Shown piece after piece: positions 27,172 through 36,204 of a DNA stretch of 64,000 nt. A model generated the notes under the pieces. The model worked only from the letters and a program-made list of their open reading frames with translations, had not been told where the DNA came from and made no database searches. Every line of letters begins with the position of its first letter. Position 1 is the first letter of the stretch. Source of the DNA: Aptenodytes patagonicus. Its lineage: Eukaryota > Chordata > Aves > Sphenisciformes > Spheniscidae. Location of the stretch: NCBI RefSeq assembly GCF_965638725.1, contig NC_134963.1:11994501-12058500 (forward strand), given 5' to 3'. Position numbers and translations under genes: made by a program.

Positions 27172-28684
27172 CTGTATCCCCATGGAAGCAGCTGTCCTGG
27201 TGACATCTCCCGGAAGGCAAATCTCCATCACTTGGCCAGATCTGTCCTGTTTTTCGTACACCCACAATAGTAGCCTCAGACACAATGACCTGCTGCTGCC
27301 TGTGCCGTTTTTGAGACTGGGGGGTTGGTGGACTGCTACTGTCAAAGGACTGCTGAGAGTTCTGGGACGGAGAACGGCTTTTATCCCGATACATGCGGTA
27401 AGTGGTGGGGCTGGGGGAGACATGGCTGGACTGCCCTGAAGAGAAGTCTTCCTCACTGGAAGTAAGATTCTCATTAGAGCTACAATCAGGAGTATATCCT
27501 CCTCCAATATCTTCAAAACTTCGGGGGGAATAAGATCTCCTGGGCCAAGTGAGATGTTTTTCCTGGTCAGTGCCCTGATTTCGCAGAATAGGTCCTTTCC
27601 CTTCTCCTTCCCCCATCATTCCACCAACATAGATACTTTGATAGGGTTGAAAGTCCATGGGCTGCCAAGGTGAGCGGTTGCTGCCATTGGCATTAATCAG
27701 GTTATCTTTGAGAAACCTGGGGTTCAGTTCAGCATCCTCATATTCTCCATCATAGCCAAAGCTGCTCTCCGAGGACCTTCCCCTGTAAGCAGGCCTCTGC
27801 AACTCGCTGAAGCTGGGTACCATGTTAGAAGGGAGGGAGTGCAAAGACTTTTTGCGTTCCATTTGCATGGCTTGGCTACCAAGGGAGCTTATTTTATCGG
27901 AAACATCTTTATCGTTGACCTTTACTAGACCCTTCTCATGATGATACTCCATGTTCACATAAAAGGGCTTTTCAACAACATCCTTATTATCTCCAGAAGG
28001 ATGTGAATTAACCTTTTTAATCCTCTCAAAATTGGACCTTAGGGCTGCCACACTCGTGCTGTTCCCTCTCTCCTTAGAAATAGGTTCAAATGATCCCTCC
28101 TTCTCAGCAGATCCCACTAGCCTGCGAGTAGAAGCCGATCTGTGTTTTGAAGGAGAGCCATCCGTATCACAGCGATTCTCCATATCTTCTACAACTCTTT
28201 TCAGTTTCTCTTCACCATAGTACTTACACCTGTCCTGCTCTCCCTCTCCATGATGGGGGCTGTCCAAAGGCGACAGGTCTGACCCATCGCTCTGGGTAGA
28301 CAGCTTCCGCAGAGAGGGTATCCTGGGCTTGAACTTTTCCTCCCCGTGGTGTGACTTGCTTTTTTCATATTCGTCTTGGTCAGCAGACTGGTGATGATGC
28401 AGGTCTTGGATCTGCTGCTCTGCAGCCCCTTCAGGCAACTGAGAAACACGTTTAAAACCCCATCTCTGTCTATCATAGCTTTTTTTCTCCTTTGCCAGAA
28501 GAGTCTGCAGGTAAATCATGCGGAACCTCTCCTTGTTAACCTCCATCTCCAGTCTCCGGATAGATGCTTTGCACATCTCCAGCTCCTGTTCAATGTCTCC
28601 CACAGATTTCAGCTCCATTTTAGGAGGCTCAGAGTCTGCAAATTGTGCTTTCCAAGCCTCCACAAACCCCACAGGGTCCACCAT
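27172..28684 (-). CDS. BCR: BCR coding exon 1 (N-terminal 504 residues, partial gene)
   Basis: BCR is a cytoplasmic signalling scaffold with an N-terminal oligomerisation coiled coil, a serine/threonine-rich region with reported kinase activity, then RhoGEF (DH-PH), C2 and RhoGAP domains. Only exon 1 is present. The start at 28684 opens MVDPVGF, the same as mammalian BCR, and has A at -3 and G at +4. Visible in order: coiled coil at about 1-75 (VGDIEQELE, KERFRMIYLQTLLAKEKKSY); a charged variable segment at about 85-205; SVAALRSNFERI at 211-222; FYVNMEY at 241-247, whose Tyr242 matches the human Tyr177 GRB2 docking site (YxN kept); KVNDKDVSDKISSLGSQAM; and a serine-rich block at about 380-460 (RRSYSPRSFED, TPDCSSNEN, RMYRDKSRSPSQNSQ). 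It ends HGDT plus one base (phase 1) at a CAG|GTGTGT donor, the same phase as human exon 1. Human exon 1 encodes 426 residues; this one is about 78 longer, nearly all in the variable segment. Confidence 0.97.
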
Positions 28685-28691
28685 TTTGCAT
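28629..28691 (-). other. Upstream ORF overlapping the BCR start codon (20 codons)
   Basis: An ATG at 28691-28689 lies 7 bases upstream of the BCR initiator in a different frame. It reads 20 codons (M Q N G G P C G V...) into exon 1 and stops at TGA 28631-28629. Its start context is weak, with T at -3 and C at +4, while the BCR ATG is strong, so leaky scanning would let BCR be translated. Whether it is used cannot be told from sequence. Confidence 0.4.
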
Positions 28692-29640
28692 ACAGGAGTA
28701 AGTGGAGAATACAGGAAGGAGGCTGGAGAGAGATAGCTGGAGAGAATAAACCAACCAGATCTCACATGTAGAAGCAGAAACAGCTCCGGCAGTGTCAACT
28801 CAATGCGTCTCTTTCACGGTCCATGCAGGGAAACTGGGAGGCAAACGGCAATCCTCGGAGCAGTCTCTCCTCCCCGCCTCCTTCAGCTTTTGCCGGCCCC
28901 AGCCCCCCGTACCCTCGCTACTCTCTCCCCGGCATGACCGATCTTTTGCTAGCGAACAACAATGCTCCCACCCCGGCGATCCCAGAGCACTTCTAAGTGG
29001 GTGGACAAAGGAGCAGGCTCGGGGCGGGGGAGGGAAAGTAAATATCGCCCCCCACCCACCCACCCACCCACCTCCTGCCGCTGCCGTCCTGGGCACGGCC
29101 CTCAGTGCAGCCACGCTCAGGAGTCCTCCGCTCCGTCCTCCCCTCGCCAGCCCCTGTGTTGTGCTTTCTCTTTCTCTCTCCTCCTTTCCCCCTGCCCCTT
29201 TCTCTGTCTCCTCCTCCCGGCTATTGTGCTGTCCTCCGGGCGCACACGCTCTCCGGAGCCTCAGCGCAGAGCAGCGAGGAGGCGGCGGCGCGTCCCGCGG
29301 CGAGCTCTGCCGCTACCCCTCGGTGCCCGAACGCCCCGCGGCCCCGCGGGAGCCCCCTCGGCGCGGCGGCGGCGGCTGGCGGCGCGGCAGCAGCTGCCCG
29401 CGGCTGCCCATCGCGCGGCCCGGCTCTGGCGGCGGCGCCCCGAATCGCAGCGCTGCGGAAGGGGAGGAGAGGGAAGGAGCCAAGTGCTGCGATTGACACG
29501 GCGCTGGGGCCTCTTAAAGGGGCAGCCCGGGCCGGCTGCGGGAGGCCGTGCCCGCGGGACCCGCGGGGCTTGGGGGGGGCCTGGCCCTGCGCCCGTCCCC
29601 ACGGCGCGCTCGGAGGCGGCTGCCGGTGAGACAAAGGCAG
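28685..29640 (-). promoter_or_regulatory. BCR: BCR 5'UTR and CpG-island promoter
   Basis: Upstream of the BCR start the sequence becomes G+C-rich. From about 29085, and most strongly at 29220-29640, it is dense in CpG, with many GCGC, CCGCGG and GGCGGC motifs. I see no clear TATA box. This fits a TATA-less CpG-island promoter driving BCR to the left. The exact transcription start cannot be fixed from sequence, so the 5'UTR/promoter boundary is left open. A (CCCA)n tract at 29050-29072 lies inside. Long open frames on both strands here are a by-product of high G+C, because stop codons are A+T-rich. Confidence 0.8.
29048..29072 (+). repeat. (CCCA)n tract near the BCR promoter
   Basis: A C-run followed by about six CCCA units sits in the 5' flank or 5'UTR of BCR. 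On the BCR sense strand it reads TGGG repeats, a pattern that can form a G-quadruplex in DNA or, if transcribed, in the 5'UTR. Confidence 0.8.
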
Positions 29641-31961
29641 AGATTTGCAAACTCGTGTACATTCACATCTGCTCACGCTTGCAGCCACAGGCCTGGACAC
29701 CACCACAGGTAGACGTGACTATACCTAAGCCTGGGCAAGAACACATCATACACACATCCCTGTGTGCATAGGGAGGTACCTATTCTTGTCCATACATCCA
29801 CGCCCTCATATATTACGGATAAACAGCAGCGCGTCTCTGTACTCTCCCTTGTGTTCACAGCAACACTCTCCCCCCAGGCACTGATGCAGCTCACCTTCAA
29901 AGGTCACGTTTTCCCCTGCTAACGCAAGTGCTGTTTACTAGTAGGCTTGTCATTCACGCAATCCTTCCTTCCTTGCCAATAAATGACAAGCTGGATTTCT
30001 GAGATGGGCAACTGGTACTCCAAAATCACTATGATATTAACAATAAAGGCTGCTTTCTTCAGGCATTGGTCTCACTTTTGTCCTGTATATTATCCTAGCC
30101 ACAATAACTCAGAGTCCCACGCCTCAGCTCTGGGTGAAGGGTGGCAAATGATTTAAACAAAAGTCTGGCTGCTGAGTATTACTTCTTCCAAAATCACAGT
30201 ACATGATCTTGCTTAAGCCCTGTATCCTTTCCATGTACTAATTCAACCTCTGAAAGAGCGGTAACAGATACACCTGAAGTTCCATCTTGCCCGTTTGGAT
30301 GATAGGAAAAAGTGAGATATGTACACCTCATATCCCCCATAAATACGCTTTTCATGTCTGCGGTGAGGTGTATCTTTTCTGGTACATTACTAGAAAAGAG
30401 GGTGGAATATAGCCCCAACAAGAACTAATAAAATCCCATAAGAATGAAAAGCACAAGTCCACAGGAGTAGCTGTCTTACCTTTGAAATACGTGATGTTTC
30501 ATAATCCATTAAACAGTTTTTCTCTTTGTGCTTTTTTATATGCCAAACAAAATTTTTTTTTATATTTTCAGACGTATCACAAATGGCTAATCGTGTATTC
30601 AGTTATGCATCGTTCATCCCTCTTGGTTTTTGTTTCCTGGCTTTGACCTCTTTTCCTGCACTTGTTTCCTCAGCTTTTAACACATAACAGGCATTGGCTG
30701 ACCTATATGGAAAACAGATTATAGTCTAAATCATAATAAAACTTATATGTTTAGTAAATACCTCTATAAATTTTTCAAGAAATCTCAATATTTCACAAAA
30801 ATAAAATAAATTGGCTTTTCACCACTGATACTGTTTGCTATTTGTTTGCCTTAGTGCCGGTTTGAACAATGAAATTCTGACATGCAATGTTTTTCTAGTA
30901 ATATGAAGTTTAAGACTGTACTGGCATGGTTATAATAATGACAGGTATATTACATCACAGGGATATGTTCTGAATTCATACATGAATACAGTTCATGAAG
31001 TCTCAACGTTCTGATTTTTTATGTCTAGAGTTTTTTCTATTTGGGTTCACTTTTCTGACATTTGTGCCCTTTCTGGAGGTAGTAAGAATTCTGATGAGTG
31101 AGAGGAGGGATTTCTGTATGCACACTTAAATTTAGTGAATAATACTATTAAACACCTGCACCCTCTTTATCTATTGAGGTACTACAACGTCAGAAATTCC
31201 AGTAGGAATCGAAGGGATCTCTGAATTTTTGCTGATACTTTATGCATTCAACAGAGTATTATTTTAATAGGAGACTAAGTGTCATTAAGGCTATGGTGGC
31301 AGACACATATCTGTGATTTGAGGCAGAGAATCCTGTGATCAGGGGCCTAAACTACAAACAGGCTGCCCAGCGCATACCCTCTGCTGGCCTACAAGAGATT
31401 GCAAAGCCCTTCTCAGTCGAAAGGGAGCTAGTACTACGGTGACCGTAGAGCTCCCTCTCCTGGGAAAGAGGAGCCAGTCGGCTTAGTCTTAAAAGCTCGT
31501 GAGCTGTCAGTTCTGAACGGTTTCTTCAGCACAATCCCACACCAGAGAATCAGAGGTTTTGTAAGAAGAAAAAAAAATGGTAGCACATAAGCAGAGTCTT
31601 TTTAAAGAGAAATAAAACATGATTTCTGACTAATCTGTGGCTGAAACTGAGAAACCATATCGTCATAGCACAAAGCACCACTCTGTGGTAGAGTTTGACA
31701 AATGACCTGTAAGAATATAAATAATAATATCCTAAGTGTTAAATAATCACTCAAAAGGCAGAAACAACATCATTAAAAATTAAAAGGAAAGGCTTTCATA
31801 GTAAGAAATGAACTTTGCCTGTCAGGTGACTGTTTCTTAAACGGCTTTTGATCCATTACCAGTTGTTTTGCTCAAAGAGATATGCATACTTATTTAAACA
31901 GGAACTCATTAACACATTAGCTTCTATTTATCAAGATAAGAAACACCATAACATTAGTACT
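29641..31961. other. Intergenic region between BCR and the second solo LTR
   Basis: No coding exon is supported on either strand; open frames are short and unlike known proteins. The right part holds a strong nested hairpin at 31422-31456. I see nothing else of note in this stretch. Confidence 0.6.
31422..31456. repeat. Nested inverted repeat (15-bp stem with a 4-nt bulge)
   Basis: Outer arms AGGGAGCT (31422-31429) and AGCTCCCT (31449-31456) are perfectly complementary. Inner arms CTACGGT (31434-31440) and ACCGTAG (31442-31448) are also perfect, around a single G. The only interruption is an unpaired AGTA on the left side. Total paired length is 15 bp. It lies in otherwise featureless intergenic DNA. 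Function is unknown. Confidence 0.85.
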
Positions 31962-32528
31962 TGTCCTGGTTTTGGCTGGGCTAGAGTTAATTTTCTTCCT
32001 GGTAGCTGGTACAGTGCTGTGTTTTGGATTTAGGATGAGAATAATGTTGATAGCACACCGATGTTTTAGTTGTTGCTAAGCAGTGCTTGCACTAGTCAAG
32101 GACTTTTCAGCTTCTCATGCCCTGCCAGCGAGAAGCTGGGAGGGGGCACAGCCAGGACAGCTGACCCAAACTGCCCAAAGGGATATTCCATACCATGGAC
32201 GTCATGCTCAGCATATAAACTGGGGGGAGTTGGCCGGGGGGGGGGGTGTGGGGGTGGGAGGGTGTGTGGTGACCGCTGCTCGGGAACTGGCTGGGCATCG
32301 GTTGGCGGGTGGTGAGCAATTGCATTGTGCATCACTTGCTTTGTATATTCTTTTATCATTGTTATTATTATTTCCCTTCCTTTTCTGTCCTATTAAACTG
32401 CCTTTATCTCAACCCACAAATTTTATTCTTTTTTTTTCCCCGATTCTCTCCCCCATCCCACTGAGGGGAGGGAGGAACAAGCGAACGGCTGTGTGGTGTT
32501 TAGCTACCTGTTGGGTTAAACCATAACA
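31962..32528 (+). mobile_element. Solo LTR of an endogenous retrovirus, copy 2 (567 bp)
   Basis: The element starts TGTCCTGG and ends CCATAACA and is flanked by the 5-bp target duplication GTACT (31957-31961 and 32529-32533). In forward orientation it shows a TATA box, TATAAA, at 32214-32219 and a poly(A) signal, ATTAAA, at 32392-32397, placing U3-R-U5 in the usual order. It also carries a long G-rich tract (32236-32262). No internal retroviral genes are next to it. It belongs to the same family as the copies at 16507 and 58527 but lies in the opposite orientation. Confidence 0.93.
32236..32262 (+). repeat. G-quadruplex-type tract inside solo LTR copy 2
   Basis: G11, then G5, G3 and G3 separated by loops of 1-3 bases, just downstream of the LTR TATA box. 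This fits the G3+N1-7 quadruplex pattern. Confidence 0.85.
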
Positions 32529-32985
32529 GTACTTCTTTTAAGAAATTGATTATTACAATTGCTCTTTAACTTTGCTTCGGACTGCCTCCAAATTTCACTT
32601 CTCCAATTTCTCAGCTGCAAATTCCACACAGAAGCTGGCACTGCAACTCTTGCCATGACCGCTGTGAGGACTTCAACTAGTATAAAAATCTTGTTTTAGT
32701 CTCCCTATGTTTAGAGTTAATACAGTTGTTCCAACACTGTCTTCCACAATATTAAGGCTTCTTCAAAGCCAGTTAAGGTGCTGATAGAATGGATTAACAT
32801 GCATAGATAAAACACAGACCACATATAAACATAAATTTGCAAGTTCTTAAATGTTTCTTTTTCCACCAAAGTTAGTTTCCTTTGTGCTTTCCTAAGCAAG
32901 TCATCACTTGCAACACGATCCAAGATTCATTTTAGATGATCAATTATTAATGCTGAGTTTGTTGCAGGGGAAGTCTCAGTGGGGC

Positions 32986-33043
32986 TAAAAACCACCCCCC
33001 CAAAACCAACCAACCAAAACAAACACCAACCAAAAAAACCCCA
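32986..33043 (+). repeat. A/C-only low-complexity tract
   Basis: AAAACCAACCAACC-type sequence with a C7 run, intergenic between BCR and RAB36. Confidence 0.75.
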
Positions 33044-33291
33044 GTCTCAAAGCATCCATCATAGAATAGATGGGAGTCAGACCATTGTCAAGTGATAATG
33101 ACTGACAGAGTATTGCATTTGTATGAGAAGTTTTTGGAGCTCCAGAAGATACAAACCAGTGATGACATTAAGCAATATACTGAATCACTAGGAAAAACTA
33201 GTTGATTTTCCTAGCAACGTGATTGCATCATTGAAGAGACTGCATCTCTGTGATGAATTGAGCTCAGCAACGAAAGAAACACTTAGGAGAG

Positions 33292-33319
33292 TTTTTTTTT
33301 TTTGGGGGGGGGGGGGGGG
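33292..33319 (+). repeat. T12-G16 homopolymer junction
   Basis: Twelve T followed directly by sixteen G, the longest G run in the window. Confidence 0.9.
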
Positions 33320-35740
33320 AGGAACAACGGGAATCCTGATCTTTTCTTAGATTTGTTACTGAGTCATTTTGCAGCTGTAAACACTAAAAAGTCTGCACTG
33401 AAACCTAGCACCTAGCCTAGACAATGTGATTTGCTGCAGTAGAGTGAACAACCTTTTCTACTCTCATTCAGACTCAGTAAACATGAAGACCATGGCTATG
33501 CTGCCCACTCAGTGCAGCACGTGGTACAAGTGGAGTGTATATTTGTCATCCTTGTGAAACAGATTTGGAAGATGAACGAATACATAGAACATCATAAGGT
33601 CAAAATATTACACATTTGGATAAATAACTCCTTACATACCCACACATATTCATTTTCTCCACCAAATGCTACATTTGCGTCTTTGCCAAAAGAATCGGCA
33701 TAATTGCCAAAGTGAAGATTGCCCAATAAAAAAAAAAAGACACAGAGTTCCTAGATCTCTATTCATCATATTCTATGAAGTTGCTCTAACTTACATCATA
33801 AGAAAATAAAAGTAATAAAAAGGATGTTTAAGTCATCTTTTCTCCACTTTTCCTATTTCTTATCAACCAATTTTGGGGGGGGAGGGAAATGGCAGAGAAC
33901 CTAGAATATTTTCAGTTTGATGCATAGATTTATTAACAAATGTCTTTACTTTCTCAGCAGCTCAAATTTGAAAGGTCCTGTTATAATCAGTTTTTCCAGG
34001 TACTGTTGTTTCTGTAACGACTGAATGAATATCTTAAGAAACTGTAACTTGTAACTGTCCATAGGTTTTCTTCTTTCTCTCCATTTAAAATAGTTGCAGT
34101 ATGAAGTTTAGAGTGTTATAGAAGAGGTTCCACTTTTTTTTTTATGCCAGCATAGCATGCAATGCTGGATTTGAATCTTAGAAGTATGGAGTCATAAGCT
34201 GCTGATAGATTTCTAAAGAAGCAGTCTTTCTGTTGTTCCACTTTGATTCCTTTGTTAATTCTTTCCTTTGAGTGCTTACAGTAATTTTGAAGGACCACAA
34301 ATTTGTACGGTTTAGCACAAGTGAAAGATTTACAGCATCTCATTTATCTTTCGAGAAATATCACTAACTGGATACTCAGGACTGAATATTAAAATTTAGT
34401 GAGATACACTCATTTTATTTCCCTCTAATTTTTCCAGTATTTCCCTTTCACTTCTTTTGTACTTTTGCCGTTTAAACCTAATTATCATAATGAATCATAC
34501 TAATACAATTTCACAAATACTGACCAGATATCTGTTATAGTAATTTCTGGCAACATTATTTGTCATTCAAATTCCTGGCAATGTCATTTGTCAGCAGGAA
34601 TGACTTAAAACAGGAATATCTTTTGGCATCAGTCATTGTTGTCCCAAGAGCAGAAAAGCATTGTAAAGCTGCTTTACTTCGATGAAATTCAGTGGTACCC
34701 AGAGCTAATCTCTCCCCATTAAACAATGATAGTAATTTCTAAAGAACTAATTGCACAAGGTTACCTCAAAGGGTATTTGAAAAGGCAAAACTGGGGCAAT
34801 AGTTTTTTGATCCAGCCAGCACATCAAGTCACAGCAACACGTCCAGAGGGCAGGTTCTACTGTAAGCATTCAGTAATGACATCTTCATACGGCAAGTACC
34901 TTAGGGCTTAACAAGCATGTGTCTGCTTTGGAGAACTCCATCTTTTCCCATCCCTCTAAACCCACACACACTTGCAAGTCTTTTCACAAAATGGCAAAAC
35001 TATTTCTCTACTATTACTGCTTCTATTAAGCAGTGGAGCAAATTGCTCGCCGTATCTAGTGATCAAATTACCTTGTCCAGTAAAAGCAGATAGTGACCAA
35101 GAGTTTAGCAACAGTATTAAATCTAACCTTACCAGCTCAGAGTTCCTACCACAGCCTGGGATGAACAAGTTCATGACTGAGACTGCATATGGATCCAGAA
35201 TCATGTTACATTACTACAAACAAAAAAACCCAGTTAGAATAAAATGAAAATGTCATTACTCTTAGCAACAAAGTATAACTGCAGTGTAGACAATATTCAT
35301 GAAGATCAATCCAGAGAAGGATTCTGCATTCTCTCTGGAAGATGGAATACATGAAATCTAATTTTTCTATGCCATGTACCTATGTGACCATTCTTTCTTA
35401 TTCAAGAGAGAGGAAAAGAATAGCATTCTTATCTGGTAACATTTTCAAAATATTAGACAGCTGGGATAAAACAACAAAGTTCCTACCTGGACTTCTCCTA
35501 GTCTTGGAAATATTTAAATACTGGGCTCTGATTCTCAAGTGGAAAATGAAAAATAATACAGATTTTTCCTGGATGGAGAAACTACAGTGAAAACTATGGA
35601 GTCTGTATTTGTGTATTTCCATACCTGTTATCTAAAAAGATTTATTTTGGAACAGTTTTAAAATATTTGGAATACATAAAAGCAAGTCAGAGTTATTTTA
35701 TACTACGGTCTTAAAAGGCAAAAACATATGGATAGCACCC

Positions 35741-35746
35741 TTTATT
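35741..35746 (-). terminator. RAB36: Candidate RAB36 poly(A) signal (AATAAA)
   Basis: On the minus strand AATAAA occurs about 0.4 kb downstream of the RAB36 stop codon, in the context CAGAATAAAGGG. A second AATAAA lies at 35641-35646. Either could end the transcript; the choice is not settled by sequence. Confidence 0.4.
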
Positions 35747-36139
35747 CTGAACAGCCATTTGTTTTCTGCTCCCATGAGAACGCAACTTCACTATCTAAGA
35801 CTTCTAGAGAATTATCAATGAACAACACACTAAAATTACATAACTTTGGACTACAAGTGTTTCTGGCAGACAGGTGAGCACGTGGCACTGGCAATGTCTT
35901 CTTGCATTAAGACAAGGATGTTATGTTTCCACTACACAGAGAAAGGTTTATGTAACAATTGTACCATCCTGCACAAGTGAGCCTGCAGCAGCAAGGGAAC
36001 TCTCAGAAAGTTTGGATCAGTTTTTCCTCCCTCATTTCCAAAAATAAAACTTTCTATTTCTGGTTTGAGAGCTTTCATTGTTGCAGGTGCTCTATGCTGG
36101 GCTACAGAGAAGCACAGCACTTGCAGAAACAGTTGACAG

Positions 36140-36204
36140 TTAGCAGCAACTCAGGCTGACTTGAGTGTTGCCTTCTGGGATTTCCATCATGTTCTTTTCC
36201 AGTT
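36140..36204 (-). CDS. RAB36: RAB36 coding exon 10 (C-terminus, prenylation motif)
   Basis: Acceptor TCTACAG. Encodes LEKNMMEIPEGNTQ.. and ends Ser-Cys-Cys-stop (TAA at 36142-36140). The terminal Cys-Cys is the double geranylgeranylation site of Rab proteins. The human protein also ends in Cys-Cys. Confidence 0.92.

Larger units (their letters stand above)
32529..35740. other. Intergenic region downstream of RAB36
   Basis: No coding exon is supported. The stretch holds an A/C-only tract at 32986-33043, a T12-G16 run at 33292-33319, and A+T-rich DNA. Part of it may be RAB36 3'UTR if a more distal poly(A) site is used. Confidence 0.55.

Noticed and set aside
27121-27516. 131-codon minus-strand frame at the end of BCR exon 1
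   Set aside because: It is another frame of the same exon running past the splice donor.
28685-28798. In-frame extension of BCR exon 1 upstream of MVDPVGF by 38 codons, hydrophobic
   Set aside because: The frame is open, but the first codon would be TTG and there is no in-frame ATG before MVDPVGF. The known vertebrate start with a strong context is kept.
28962-29771. Long plus-strand frames (up to 269 codons) and several minus-strand frames across the BCR CpG island
   Set aside because: High G+C removes stop codons. The products are Arg/Pro/Ala-rich in every frame and match no family.
33050-33075. CR1 LINE tail suggested by CATAGAAT
   Set aside because: A single copy of the octamer-like word without tandem repetition or upstream CR1 body is not enough.
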